Positions 1-7,827 are shown, counted from the first letter of the stretch. The stretch is DNA of 27,756 bases from VAZQ01 sp035263865 (GCA_035263865.1 DATFQX010000359.1:1-27756), one strand, 5' to 3'. Translations and numbers: made by a program. The notes: a model not told the origin generated them from the letters alone.

Positions 1-492
1 CGCAACGGCTTGGATCACAAAGATCCAGGCGTATGTGCGGCGAAGCCGGCGACCGATCGCGCGGGCGAAGCTGACATGGTAGCGCGGCTCGCAATAGTCC
101 TTCGCCAGCAACTCGGTCCAGGCCGCACCCAACCGAATGCCCTCACCCCTAATCATGGGCGCATAAAAATCAGTCTCGAGTAAGCGCGTGCGTGCCCGCC
201 AGACGTTGAAATACCGGTAGCGGCGCGCCTCGAATAGAAGGAACACACTGACAATGAGACCAACGAGCACCATCGGTAAGGGCGAGGCCTCCGCACTGCT
301 GAAAGTCGCGGACAGCGCAATGCCTGTCGTAACCACCGCCCAGTTCGTGGTGCTGTCAAGGCGCGTGCGCCAAGCAGTGCTACGGTAGACTTCACCTCGG
401 TAGAGATGGGCGAGTGCGCCAATCTCCGCGGCACTGAACTGGAGCTTCTGGGTCGTCGGAAGCGCAGATTCCTGCGTATCGCGTAAGGTCAT
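1..492 (-). CDS. DUF2270 family membrane protein (3' end off window)
   Basis: This minus-strand frame starts with ATG at 492 and stays open for 164 codons to the left edge, so the C-terminus is missing. The N-terminus reads FSAAEIGALAHLYRGEVYRS (residues 19-38), which I recognise as typical of DUF2270 predicted integral membrane proteins. Two hydrophobic stretches follow at about residues 51-65 (WAVVTTGIALSATFS) and 72-88 (LPMVLVGLIVSVFLLFE), then a basic segment ending in ARRYRYFNVWRARTR. A third hydrophobic segment (YAWIFVIQAVA) begins at the edge. The molecular function of the family is not known. A TATAGT hexamer at about 532-527 on the minus strand could be the -10 box. The family assignment is from memory of homologues; the open frame and membrane segments are seen directly. 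Confidence 0.85.
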   Translation of the reverse strand, partial: MTLRDTQESALPTTQKLQFSAAEIGALAHLYRGEVYRSTAWRTRLDSTTNWAVVTTGIALSATFSSAEASPLPMVLVGLIVSVFLLFEARRYRYFNVWRARTRLLETDFYAPMIRGEGIRLGAAWTELLAKDYCEPRYHVSFARAIGRRLRRTYAWIFVIQAVA

Positions 493-619
493 AGGTTGGT
501 TCCAGGGAGCGTTGCAGCGTACTGAACACTATACCGGTTTGATTTGCGATTGGCCGAGGCATTCGCAAAAGCTAAAGCCAAGACACGACGGTTCAGAAAG
601 CCTCTCAGCACACAGTTTT

Positions 620-648
620 TTGCCTATCACGTGGGCTAGGATGATAGT
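620..648 (+). promoter_or_regulatory. Putative sigma-70 promoter upstream of the DUF3551 gene
   Basis: TTGCCT at 620-625 and GATAGT at 643-648 are separated by 17 bases and lie about 75 bases before the start codon at 723. The match to the -35 and -10 consensus is moderate, and no other good candidate is seen between 493 and 722. Confidence 0.3.
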
Positions 649-722
649 TCTATAGCCGGGGCCGCCAACGTTTGAATCTACCGTAGGCTTTTTGGGGATG
701 TTACGGACATAGGAGGCTACCC

Positions 723-971
723 ATGCGATTAATGCTCATCGTAGCGACCGCAACGGTGGCAATGTTGCTCGACCTTCGCGTGAGCCAAGCCACTCAAATG
801 CCGTGGTGCGCGGGCACTACTAAGGGCGATTTCTTTTCTTACAATTGCACTCTGCCAACCTACGAAATGTGCGTGCAGGAGGTGATCGCCGGCAACCGCG
901 GATTTTGCGGTCCGAACCCGTACTACCGCGGGCCCGAATTCGTGCCGGCCAGGGCCAAACGAAAGCGATGA
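723..971 (+). CDS. DUF3551 family small secreted protein
   Basis: An 82-residue protein with a hydrophobic N-terminal signal segment (about residues 2-22) followed by a short cysteine-containing domain: PWCAGTT, then CTLPTYEMCVQEVIAGNRGF and CGPNPYY. The pattern of a PWC motif, an aromatic-x-x-C segment and a C-x-PNP motif is characteristic of DUF3551, a family of small exported proteins abundant in Bradyrhizobium relatives. Function is unknown; export to the periplasm is inferred from the signal segment. The start is well supported by an AGGAGG ribosome binding site at 711-716, seven bases before the ATG. The gene is isolated, with about 230 non-coding bases upstream. Confidence 0.85.
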   Translation: MRLMLIVATATVAMLLDLRVSQATQMPWCAGTTKGDFFSYNCTLPTYEMCVQEVIAGNRGFCGPNPYYRGPEFVPARAKRKR

Positions 972-1076
972 TCCATGCAAGCTCAGCGCTTGGGGCCGAT
1001 GGCTGCTACTATAGAGAATGATGGATTAGCTCATCGGCGTTAGGCACAAAGATCGCGCCTTGCGCAGCGCTCGCTC

Positions 1077-1166
1077 ATGGACGTCGTCCGACTCATTGTT
1101 TATCTCGTCGCAGGCATTGTGCTCGGCCTCTTGCTGTCATCGCTTATGAGCTGGTTCTTGGGCTGA
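1077..1166 (+). CDS. Possible 29-residue single-span membrane peptide
   Basis: ATG at 1077 opens a 29-codon frame whose product is almost entirely hydrophobic: MDVVRLIVYLVAGIVLGLLL followed by SSLMSWFLG. This would be a single membrane helix with an acidic N-terminal tip. No clear Shine-Dalgarno sequence precedes it, so it is reported only because the sequence is coherent as a membrane peptide and a second similar ORF follows 70 bases downstream. I do not recognise a family. Confidence 0.25.
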   Translation: MDVVRLIVYLVAGIVLGLLLSSLMSWFLG

Positions 1167-1235
1167 GCTTGCAGTGCTGAGCGGAACAGTGGCGAGTTCG
1201 GTGCTGATCACGCTCGCTCGCTCGCGCACCACACA

Positions 1236-1328
1236 ATGAACCGCATTGTGCCGATCATGCTGGGCGTGCTTTTCGCCGTGCTGCTGGCGCTGGCGGTTTG
1301 GCTTTTTGCTGATCTTCCCCTGTTCTGA
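1236..1328 (+). CDS. Possible 30-residue single-span membrane peptide
   Basis: ATG at 1236 opens a 30-codon frame: MNRIVPIMLGVLFAVLLALA followed by VWLFADLPLF. The product would be one strongly hydrophobic helix preceded by a basic residue. No ribosome binding site is evident; the upstream sequence is a run of CGCT repeats. It resembles the ORF at 1077 in size and hydrophobicity but not in sequence. No family recognised. Confidence 0.25.
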   Translation: MNRIVPIMLGVLFAVLLALAVWLFADLPLF

Positions 1329-1617
1329 AAAGCTGATTTTCTCAGGACTTCCTGATTCTATGTCGGGTGCTCTATCTTGATATTTCAATGAGTTATAGCT
1401 GCATTGCAAAGCCGCCGTGTCCAAAACTGGAACATCTATTTGCAAACCGGCAGATGGGTTTGCCAAAAGTTCCGAAAGTTCATTGAAAATCAACGTTAGT
1501 TGATCAATGTCACGATAGGACACGATTTGTTGCGCATTTCGGCCGCAGTCGCTCGCCATTTCGTGGGCCGCAAAACGCGCCCAGCGGGCGGAAGTGCAAA
1601 GTCCCACGGAGTAGAAA

Positions 1618-1809
1618 ATGACCCAGAAGAATGCGGCGCAATTCAACGACAAGGGTCGCCGCGACGAGTCAAATCTCGACAGCCGTTACGGCGAAATCGG
1701 AATATCGGCAGTCGCTGCGGCGCTGCCCTACCAGAGCGAGGTCAAGAATCCCGCTTATGCCCCGGCCGTGCACCGGTTGGACACGCGGGTGCCTGAAAAG
1801 ATGGCCTGA
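1618..1809 (+). CDS. Conserved hypothetical protein, 63 residues
   Basis: A 63-residue soluble protein containing the segment NDKGRRDESNLDSRYGEIGI and, later, NPAYAPAVHRLDTRVPEKMA. I recall short proteins with this pattern from Hyphomicrobiales genomes, but no function is known to me. The start at 1618 has a GGAG ribosome binding site at 1608-1611, six bases upstream. Two other overlapping plus-strand frames (from 1500 and 1631) lack such a signal and look like out-of-frame readings of the same DNA. No signal peptide or membrane segment is visible. Confidence 0.65.
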   Translation: MTQKNAAQFNDKGRRDESNLDSRYGEIGISAVAAALPYQSEVKNPAYAPAVHRLDTRVPEKMA

Positions 1810-1950
1810 TCGCTTGCCGCCGCCCTCGCCAGCGGCCGCACGCATTCCATCGCATCCATAGAGCCGTCCGCGGGCCTCCTCACGGCGGCGTCACCCCCGC
1901 CTGCGCGTTGTCCCTGCCCTGCGCATTATCCTTGCAAGATGAGGGTTGAT

Positions 1951-1968
1951 TGGGCCATCACTGGCCCA
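1951..1968. promoter_or_regulatory. Small hairpin in the corA leader
   Basis: TGGGCCA at 1951-1957 and TGGCCCA at 1962-1968 form a perfect 7-bp inverted repeat with a TCAC loop, about 70 bases upstream of the CorA start. It is not followed by a T-run. It could be a leader hairpin or an operator; I cannot tell which. Confidence 0.25.
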
Positions 1969-2036
1969 TGCAGGGGCTTTAAGCGCGGCGCGCTCGCCTT
2001 GCGAGTTCGGTATGCGCCGGCGTCGGCGGAGGGGTC

Positions 2037-3014
2037 ATGCTGTGGGTCTACGTTCCGCGCGGCACATCGCTCGACCGCGTGCCGGTCACGCCGGATGTCG
2101 CCGTACCTGAGAGTGCGGTCTGGTTCGACCTCGTCAATCCTAACCACGAGGAGGACAAGCTCGTCGAGCGTCAAGCCGGCACGGCGGTTCCCACCCGCGA
2201 AGAAATGCAGGAGATCGAGGTCACGAGCCGCCTCTACTCCGAAAACGGCGCGCGTTACATGACTGCGACGCTGATGTGCCAGTCCGACACCGCCGCGCCA
2301 AAGACCACACCGGTGACCTTCATTCTGTCCGGCCATCGCCTCATCACCGTGCGCTACGATGAGCCGCGCCCTTTCATGATCGTCGGCAACAAGCTCGCGC
2401 GCACTTGCCCGCCGTCGGTGACCGGCGAATCGGTATTGATGGATCTGCTGGATGCGGTGATCGATCGCGCGGCCGACATTTTGGAGCGCATCGGTTCGGA
2501 GGTCGATCAGATCTCGCACGACATTTTCGAGCCAGAGGTCGGCGGTGCCGATCGCACCAGAAGCTACAACGAGATTTTGAAGGCGATCGGCAAAAAAGGC
2601 GACCTTGCCTCCAAGGTGCGCGAGAGCTTGGTCTCGATCGGGCGCCTGCTGCTTTACCTCGCCAACGAAGCCGACAGCATGCGCTGGGCGAAAGAGCCGC
2701 GCGCTCAGCTTCGCGGCATGCAGCGCGACGTGCATTCGCTATCCGATCACGCCGCCTATCTGACGAACAAGATTCAGTTCCTGCTCGACGCCATGTTGGG
2801 GGTCGTTACCATCGAGCAGAACAACGTGATCAAGATTTTTTCGGTCGCAGCCGTGGCGCTGATGCCGCCAACGCTGATCGCATCAATTTACGGCATGAAT
2901 TTCAAACACATGCCTGAGCTCGACTGGATGCTCGGCTATCCTGTCGCCATCGTGTTGATGCTGCTTGCAGCCGCGCTGCCCTACTTCTTCTTCAAGTGGA
3001 AGAAATGGCTCTGA
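2037..3014 (+). CDS. CorA family divalent cation (Mg2+) transporter
   Basis: A 325-residue protein with the layout of CorA channels: a large N-terminal cytoplasmic domain, a long helical region (about residues 140-260), and two C-terminal membrane helices at about 266-285 and 301-319. The signature YGMN sits at the end of the first helix (GMN at residues 286-288) and is followed by the usual acidic MPEL loop. Length and motifs match the family, which forms pentameric inner-membrane Mg2+ (or Co2+/Ni2+) channels; the exact ion cannot be read from sequence. The ATG at 2037 follows a GGAGGGG ribosome binding site. The gene stands alone, convergent with the SDR gene whose stop codon lies 47 bases downstream. 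Confidence 0.92.
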   Translation: MLWVYVPRGTSLDRVPVTPDVAVPESAVWFDLVNPNHEEDKLVERQAGTAVPTREEMQEIEVTSRLYSENGARYMTATLMCQSDTAAPKTTPVTFILSGHRLITVRYDEPRPFMIVGNKLARTCPPSVTGESVLMDLLDAVIDRAADILERIGSEVDQISHDIFEPEVGGADRTRSYNEILKAIGKKGDLASKVRESLVSIGRLLLYLANEADSMRWAKEPRAQLRGMQRDVHSLSDHAAYLTNKIQFLLDAMLGVVTIEQNNVIKIFSVAAVALMPPTLIASIYGMNFKHMPELDWMLGYPVAIVLMLLAAALPYFFFKWKKWL

Positions 3015-3061
3015 GCTGAGCGAATACAGACAAGGGCAAACTCCCGTTCGGACACTGGTGT

Positions 3062-3817
3062 CTAGACGTGTTGGCCGCCGTTGATGTGAATCTCGGCGCC
3101 GTTCACGTAGGACGACGTGTCGGTGCACAGCACATAGATGATCTTGGCGACTTCATCGGGCGTGCCGAGGCGATGCATTGGAATCTGGTGGGCCACGATA
3201 TCGGAGGTCCCGGGCGACAGAATCGCCGTGTCGATCTCGCCCGGAGCGATGGCATTGACGCGGATGCCGAGCGGACCGAAGTCGGCTGCCATCTCGCGGG
3301 TGAGCGCGGCAAGCGCCGCCTTCGACGTGGCGTATGCCGCGCCGGCGAAAGGATGCACGCGCGATCCCGCAATGGAGGTGACGTTGACGACTGAGCCTTT
3401 CGCGGACTTGAGTTCTTCCACTAGCCCTCGCGCGAGCATGATCGGTGCGAAGAAGTTCACTCGGAAGACGTGATCCCACACATCGAGCGTGGTCTCGATC
3501 GAGGAGAGGCGCTTGCCCCCGTCAGCTTTCGGCGAGATGGCGGCGTTATTGACAAGGGCGTGCAGCTCGCCGTTTTCGAGCCGCTGCTTGACCTCGGAAA
3601 TCGCGCGCAACGTATGCTCGGGACTGGCAAGATCGACCTGAATATGATCCTCCGGTCCCATTTCCCAGGGGCAATTCTCAGGAAAGGCGTGGCGCGAGCA
3701 GGTGATGACGCGCCACCCGGCCGCCGAAAATCGCTTGACCGTGGCGTGACCGATGCCCCGGCTCGCTCCGGTGAGGAGGAGCGCGCGGCGCGGATGGTTC
3801 GAGGGTGGCGTGGCCAT
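3062..3817 (-). CDS. SDR family NAD(P)-dependent oxidoreductase
   Basis: A 251-residue classical short-chain dehydrogenase/reductase. From the ATG at 3817 the cofactor motif TGASRGIG is at residues 16-23, the structural NNAA at 90-93, the catalytic Ser at 148 and the Y-x-x-x-K pair at Tyr162/Lys166. The C-terminal part (IRVNAIAPGEIDTAI, VNGAEIHINGGQHV) is also typical. A TTG three codons upstream (3826) is possible, but the ATG gives the more usual N-terminus. The substrate cannot be predicted. It lies 116 bases downstream of pdxH on the same strand and may be cotranscribed with it. Confidence 0.93.
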   Translation of the reverse strand: MATPPSNHPRRALLLTGASRGIGHATVKRFSAAGWRVITCSRHAFPENCPWEMGPEDHIQVDLASPEHTLRAISEVKQRLENGELHALVNNAAISPKADGGKRLSSIETTLDVWDHVFRVNFFAPIMLARGLVEELKSAKGSVVNVTSIAGSRVHPFAGAAYATSKAALAALTREMAADFGPLGIRVNAIAPGEIDTAILSPGTSDIVAHQIPMHRLGTPDEVAKIIYVLCTDTSSYVNGAEIHINGGQHV

Positions 3818-3933
3818 GAAGATCAATCCGAAAACGTCGTAATGCTAGAGGGGTTTGCCGTCCGGTGAAACGGGCGCTCCGGCCTTGCTGCCGTCCTCGC
3901 CGCTCGCCGGCGTGCGCTTACCCGGAGAATGCA

Positions 3934-4575
3934 TCAGGGATAGAGACGCGTCTTGCGCCAGGGCCCGTCGAACGTTTCACGCCGGAACTCGAGCCGGTCA
4001 TGCAGGCGGAACGGGCGCTCTTGCCAGAACTCGATCAGGAGTGGTCGCAGGCGGTAGCCGGTCCAGTATGGCGGTCGTGGAATCGTGCCGATTGCGAATT
4101 TCGCGGCGTAAAGCGCGATCGCCTTCTCGAAGGCGTGCGGACTCTCGAGCGGCGCCGACTGTTTGCTCGCCCAGGCGCCGATCTGGGTGAGCCGCGGCCG
4201 CGTCGCGAAATAAGCATCAGCTTCCGCATCTTCGATTCGCTCCACCGGGCCGCGAAGCCGCACCTGCCGATTGACCGACTTCCAATGAAACAGCAGCGCG
4301 GCCTTGTGATCGCGATCGAGCTCTTCTCCCTTTTGGCTCTCGATGTTGGTGTAGAACACGAACCCGTCCTCGCCGAAGCCCTTCATCAGCACCATTCGCA
4401 CGTTGGGCAGACCGTCCGCATCGACGGTGGCCAGCGACATCGCAGTCGGATCGCGCGGCTCGCTGCGGGCCGCTTGCTCGAACCACGCGGCAAACAGCCG
4501 CAAAGGTTCCTCGGCGTCGATGAGATCACCGCTTGTTAACCCGGCGAGGTGTTCTATTGGCGCCGATTCTGACAT
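3934..4575 (-). CDS. pdxH: Pyridoxamine/pyridoxine 5'-phosphate oxidase
   Basis: A 213-residue FMN enzyme that oxidises pyridoxamine or pyridoxine phosphate to pyridoxal 5'-phosphate, the last step of vitamin B6 synthesis and its salvage. Diagnostic segments are NVRMVLMKGF and FVFYTNIESQKGEEL (N-terminal FMN-binding half), FHWKSVNRQVRLRGPVERI in the middle, WASKQSAPLES, and the C-terminal RLHDRLEFRR ... WRKTRLYP signature. Length matches the family. The ATG at 4575 is divergent from the surface-protein gene to its right. In related genomes pdxH, an RT0821-type gene, a DnaJ-like gene and fabI are often neighbours, as here. Confidence 0.96.
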   Translation of the reverse strand: MSESAPIEHLAGLTSGDLIDAEEPLRLFAAWFEQAARSEPRDPTAMSLATVDADGLPNVRMVLMKGFGEDGFVFYTNIESQKGEELDRDHKAALLFHWKSVNRQVRLRGPVERIEDAEADAYFATRPRLTQIGAWASKQSAPLESPHAFEKAIALYAAKFAIGTIPRPPYWTGYRLRPLLIEFWQERPFRLHDRLEFRRETFDGPWRKTRLYP

Positions 4576-4654
4576 TCTGCGGAGTACTCGAGTGGTGGCG
4601 TCGCCGCCGCTGTTCCGGCACCCCTGTTATAGAGGAACGTCCGGGCCCCCGCAC

Positions 4655-5086
4655 GTGCGATGTCTGCGGGCGGGGACCTGTCTCATCGTGCTGGCGCTCG
4701 CAAGCGCCGGCTTTAGTCTTGCCTACCAACTCGATACCACGCTCGCGAAAAAGGAGGGCGCCGATCAGGGCGACCCGCTTGGCTCGGAGCTGCCGCGCAC
4801 GGCGGCGGAATTGCCGGCCGAAGGCGATCTCGCCATCGCCCGTGCCGCCGTGAGCGAAGTCCTGAGCAAGGGCGCGAGCAGCATGCCTTGGGAAAACCCC
4901 AAGACCGGCGCTCGCGGCACGGTCACGCCGCTCGCCTCCGTCTATAATCAGGCCGGAATTGCCTGCCGCGATTTTCTGGCGAGCTTCGTCAGAAACGGCA
5001 GCGAATCGTGGTTGCAGGGAGCCGCGTGCCGCGCCAAACGCGGGAGGTGGGAAGTGCGCAATCTGCGGCCCTGGAGTAACACCTAG
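4655..5086 (+). CDS. RT0821/Lpp0805 family surface protein (17 kDa antigen-like)
   Basis: An envelope protein of about 143 residues. From GTG 4655 it begins with a signal-like segment (CLIVLALASAGFSLAYQ), followed by the conserved region with PWENPKTGARGTVTPLAS, then CRDFLASFVRNGSESWLQG and a tryptophan-containing end (GRWEVRNLRPW). These match the 17 kDa surface-antigen-like family (RT0821/Lpp0805). Many relatives are lipoproteins; here the lipobox Cys position seems to be Phe, so plain secretion is more likely. The start is uncertain: GTG at 4592 or 4595 has a better ribosome binding site (GGAG at 4581) but leaves only about 16 bases to divergent pdxH. GTG 4655 leaves room for a promoter with a TATAGA-like -10 at 4627-4632. 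Confidence 0.8.
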   Translation: MRCLRAGTCLIVLALASAGFSLAYQLDTTLAKKEGADQGDPLGSELPRTAAELPAEGDLAIARAAVSEVLSKGASSMPWENPKTGARGTVTPLASVYNQAGIACRDFLASFVRNGSESWLQGAACRAKRGRWEVRNLRPWSNT

Positions 5087-5319
5087 CGGTTTGGATGATG
5101 GCGCGCAGGCTCGGCAATGCGCAGACGCCGCGAAGGGGGCAAAAAATCTGCTTGCAGCGCTGGCGAGGCGGCCTAGCGACGTGAAATCGACCGGCATCGC
5201 GGCCGCCATTGTAGCCGAGCGCTCGTTGCGGTCCGCCTCCGCGCCCACCACATTGAATCGATGCGAATTGGGGCGATGCCCGACACGATAGATGGCGACC
5301 TGCCTGGGAGAGACTGCGG

Positions 5320-6285
5320 ATGCGTGACCCCTATGAGGTCCTCGGGGTAGCGAAGACTGCGAGTGCCGCGGAGATCAAGAGCGCCTTCCGCCGGCAGGCG
5401 AAGAAGCTGCATCCGGACGCCAACAAGTCCGACCCGCGAGCGGCCGCGCGCTTTGCCGAGCTCAATGCGGCTTACGAAATCCTGGGCGAGGACAGCAAGC
5501 GCAAGGCCTTCGATCGTGGCCAGATCGATGCGGAGGGAAAGCCGCGCTTCCAGGGCTTTGAAGGTTTTGGCCGTGGCCGTCGGCAGGGCGGCTTCAAGCC
5601 AGAGGAGGTGTTCGAAACCTTCAGCTGGGGGCGAGACGGGTTTCAACACACCCGCGGCCGCGCTGGCGGTTTCGGCGGCTTCGAGGACATTTTGAAGGAA
5701 GCGTTCGGAGGCGCCGGCCGTTCGGGGCAGGCCGGCTTCCGCTTCGAGCAGGGGGATCGCCCCGGGCAGGACATCAGTGCTGCGCTCACGATCACGCTTG
5801 CGGAAGCGGCCAAGGGAACCGACAAGCGCGTGCAACTGCCGACCGGCCGCGAGGTCGACGTGAGGATCCCGGCCGGATTAAACGACGGGCAAGTCATCCG
5901 CCTGAAAGGGCAGGGGCTTGCCGGTTCCGGCGGCCGTGCCGGCGACCTTCTGATCACGGTGTCGGTCGCTCCGCATGCGCTGTTTACGCGCAGCGGTACC
6001 GATCTGCGTCTCGAGCTTCCGATCACGCTCGACGAGGCGGTGCTCGGTGCCAAGGTGCGGGTGCCGACGCTCGACGGCGCAGTCGAGCTGGCGATTCCTC
6101 CGCGCACCAGCTCCGGGCGCATCTTCCGCCTGAAAGGCAAGGGCTTTCCTGCCAAGCAGGGCAAAGGCGATTTGCTCGCCACCGTGCGCATCGTATTGCC
6201 CGAAGCCGGCGACGCGGAGCTCGAAGAGCTGATGCGCAAGTGGCGCAAACTCAAGCCGCATGATCCGCGACAGGGCATGGGGTAA
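5320..6285 (+). CDS. DnaJ C-terminal domain protein (CbpA-like Hsp40)
   Basis: A 321-residue co-chaperone. The J domain covers residues 1-68 with the HPD motif at 31-33, needed to stimulate DnaK ATPase. A Gly/Phe-rich linker follows at about 70-145, and then the two C-terminal substrate-binding beta domains (LPTGREVDVRIPAGLNDGQV; later VPTLDGAVELAIPP). The zinc-finger CxxCxGxG repeats of true DnaJ are absent, which places it in the type II / CbpA group. The ATG at 5320 is preceded by a GGGAGAG ribosome binding site. It is convergent with the anti-sigma gene. The 233 bases upstream contain no gene that I can support. Confidence 0.92.
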   Translation: MRDPYEVLGVAKTASAAEIKSAFRRQAKKLHPDANKSDPRAAARFAELNAAYEILGEDSKRKAFDRGQIDAEGKPRFQGFEGFGRGRRQGGFKPEEVFETFSWGRDGFQHTRGRAGGFGGFEDILKEAFGGAGRSGQAGFRFEQGDRPGQDISAALTITLAEAAKGTDKRVQLPTGREVDVRIPAGLNDGQVIRLKGQGLAGSGGRAGDLLITVSVAPHALFTRSGTDLRLELPITLDEAVLGAKVRVPTLDGAVELAIPPRTSSGRIFRLKGKGFPAKQGKGDLLATVRIVLPEAGDAELEELMRKWRKLKPHDPRQGMG

Positions 6286-6315
6286 GCGCGCGCATCTTGC
6301 GCCTGCCGCGATGCG

Positions 6316-7098
6316 TTACTTCGGCTGCGGCGCGGCCTTGTCGATCTGGTCATACGCCGCCTGCGCGACACCAAGCAGGCGCTCGCGCTCGATTGGGCCG
6401 CTCACAATGTACGCCAAGCCGCGCTCGACCCAATAGGCGGCGGCGAAGCGATCTGCCGAACGGTAGCGCATGGCCGTCTGCGGCGCATCCGTGCGCGCAT
6501 AGTAGATGGTAAAGCGCTCGCCCGAGTGACCTTCATACATGCACAACGCCGCCGGGCCGAATGGACCGGGCAGCAGGCGCCCGCCGACGAGCTTCAATCC
6601 GATCGGTTCGAGATCCGGTATTTTGAGCTCGTAGTCGAGACGTCTCGACAGCCACTGGATCAGATGCGGCCGCTCGCTTCCGGTGACCTCGACGGGATGG
6701 CGCACCTCGACCACGTAGATGCGGTGGGCATCGAGCGCTTGTGCGGTGAAGGTGTCGAAGCGGCTCGGTGCTGCGGCCGATGCTCCGTGTGCCATCCAGC
6801 CGACCGCTCCGCCCGCGAGAAATGCTACGACCACCGCGGCGGCGGCAATCGCACGCCAGGACCGTGCACTGCGGGCCAGTTTGTCAAGATCGAAGCGCGC
6901 GGGGACCGGCTCGGAGGCGGGCATGCCGAAGCGCGCGCGAATTGCTTCGGCCTGCGCGCGCCACTGGGCGACGCGGGCGGCATCTTCCGGATGCGAGGCA
7001 AGCCATGCCTCGACGGCGCCGCGGCGGTCGGGCGCAAGCTCGCCATCGACATAGGCGTGCAGCTCTTCCTCCGTCACGGGTGGGTTTCGGTCGATCAT
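6316..7098 (-). CDS. Transmembrane anti-sigma factor for the adjacent ECF sigma factor
   Basis: A 260-residue protein with a cytoplasmic N-terminal sigma-binding domain (EEELHAYVDGELAPDRR and ASHPEDAARVAQWRAQAEAI, residues 9-55), one membrane helix at about residues 82-104 (IAAAAVVVAFLAGGAVGWMA) and a C-terminal periplasmic domain of about 150 residues. The LHAYVDGEL motif is typical of RsiW/ChrR-like anti-sigma proteins. No H-x3-C-x2-C zinc motif is present, so it is not a canonical ZAS protein. The start ATG at 7098 has a strong GAGGGGAAG ribosome binding site and lies 15 bases after the sigma-factor stop codon, so the two are almost certainly cotranscribed. The signal sensed by the periplasmic part is unknown. 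Confidence 0.88.
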   Translation of the reverse strand: MIDRNPPVTEEELHAYVDGELAPDRRGAVEAWLASHPEDAARVAQWRAQAEAIRARFGMPASEPVPARFDLDKLARSARSWRAIAAAAVVVAFLAGGAVGWMAHGASAAAPSRFDTFTAQALDAHRIYVVEVRHPVEVTGSERPHLIQWLSRRLDYELKIPDLEPIGLKLVGGRLLPGPFGPAALCMYEGHSGERFTIYYARTDAPQTAMRYRSADRFAAAYWVERGLAYIVSGPIERERLLGVAQAAYDQIDKAAPQPK

Positions 7099-7113
7099 TG
7101 TCTTCCCCTCGGT

Positions 7114-7605
7114 TTATTTGATGCGGCGGAGCGCCGGGCGCTCGCCGTCGAGATAAGCCTTAATCTGCATGCGCGCTCGCGCTAACCGCGACATCACGGT
7201 TCCGATGGGCACGCCCTGCACTTCAGCGACCTCGCGGTAAGTGAGGCCTTCAAGCACGACCAGAAGCAGGGCCGAGCGCTGATCCTCGACGAGGGAGGCG
7301 AGCGCCCGCTCGATGTCGCGCGCTCCCGCCTCGGGTCCAGCGAGCTCCGGGGCGTCATTGTCGTCGATCGCCTGCAGCGCCGGACGCCGCGCCAACGCGC
7401 GCAGCCGGTTGCGATTGAGATTGGTCAGAATCGTATAGAGCCAGCTGCGAATGTCGCCACCGTGAAACAGATGCTCCGACCTCAACGCCCGCACCAGCGT
7501 GTCCTGCAAGAGATCGTCGGCAAGCTCGCCATTACGCGTGAGCGCACGCGCATAACGGCGCAGTGCCGGTATCGCGGCCTCGATCGCTTGCCGGAATCCG
7601 CCCAA
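7114..7605 (-). CDS. ECF-type RNA polymerase sigma factor
   Basis: Region 2 is visible as ADDLLQDTLVRAL and SWLYTILTNLNRNRLR, and region 4 as LTYREVAEVQGVPIGTVMSR, the usual two-domain ECF layout (about 163 residues). I place the start at TTG 7605: a GGGAGG ribosome binding site precedes it and the protein then begins GGFRQAIEAAIPALRRYARA, as other alphaproteobacterial ECF factors do. The frame is open to an ATG at 7704, but that start would lie on the -10 element of the apparent promoter at 7698-7724 and would add an unusual 33-residue leader. GTG at 7647 is another, weaker choice. The downstream anti-sigma gene indicates a sigma/anti-sigma switch responding to an envelope or oxidative signal, which is inference. 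Confidence 0.88.
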   Translation of the reverse strand: MGGFRQAIEAAIPALRRYARALTRNGELADDLLQDTLVRALRSEHLFHGGDIRSWLYTILTNLNRNRLRALARRPALQAIDDNDAPELAGPEAGARDIERALASLVEDQRSALLLVVLEGLTYREVAEVQGVPIGTVMSRLARARMQIKAYLDGERPALRRIK

Positions 7606-7697
7606 CCGCCTTGCCTCCCACTTCCCGCAGACGACGACCGTGGCCACCGATGCGTCGACAGCTCGACAGTCGTGACGAGTCGCCGATATCACCCGGA

Positions 7698-7724
7698 CAA
7701 ACACTTTGCCGCAAGCGATATTCC
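7698..7724 (-). promoter_or_regulatory. Candidate ECF-type autoregulatory promoter
   Basis: On the minus strand GGAAT (7724-7720) is followed after 16 bases by TGTTT (7703-7699), a layout like ECF-sigma promoters (GGAAY, about 16 bases, a GTT-rich -10). Transcription would begin near 7690, leaving about 85 bases before the TTG start at 7605. Autoregulation is common for ECF factors but is only inferred here. Confidence 0.4.
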
Positions 7725-7827
7725 CGCGGCTTGACGGCGCGAGAATGCCGGCGCGTGACGGCTGCTTGTGGGCCCTCTGCCCCTATGTCATAGGGAAACT
7801 CGCGTTCGGTGGCGAGCGAGGAGAATC

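Larger units (their letters stand above)
972..1617. other. Stretch with only doubtful small ORFs
   Basis: Between the DUF3551 gene and the 63-residue gene at 1618 I see no convincing gene with a ribosome binding site. Two very short hydrophobic ORFs are listed separately. The part around 1330-1510 looks lower in GC than its surroundings, which may mean a decayed gene or regulatory DNA. A minus-strand frame stays open through 1137-1559 but has no supporting start signal. Confidence 0.5.

Noticed and set aside
1137..1559. Minus-strand frame with a somewhat protein-like, lower-GC middle part (NELSELLANPSAGLQIDVPV)
   Set aside because: It has no ribosome binding site at any start, no recognised family, and a low-complexity tail. 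It is kept only as a weak possibility.
3051..3062. GACAC-TG-GTGTC hairpin between corA and the SDR gene as a terminator
   Set aside because: The stem is only 5 bp, there is no T-run, and it overlaps the SDR stop codon.
4592..4654. Longer N-terminus for the surface protein from GTG 4592
   Set aside because: The ribosome binding site is better, but this start leaves about 16 bases to divergent pdxH and places 21 unlike residues before a good signal segment. It is not excluded.
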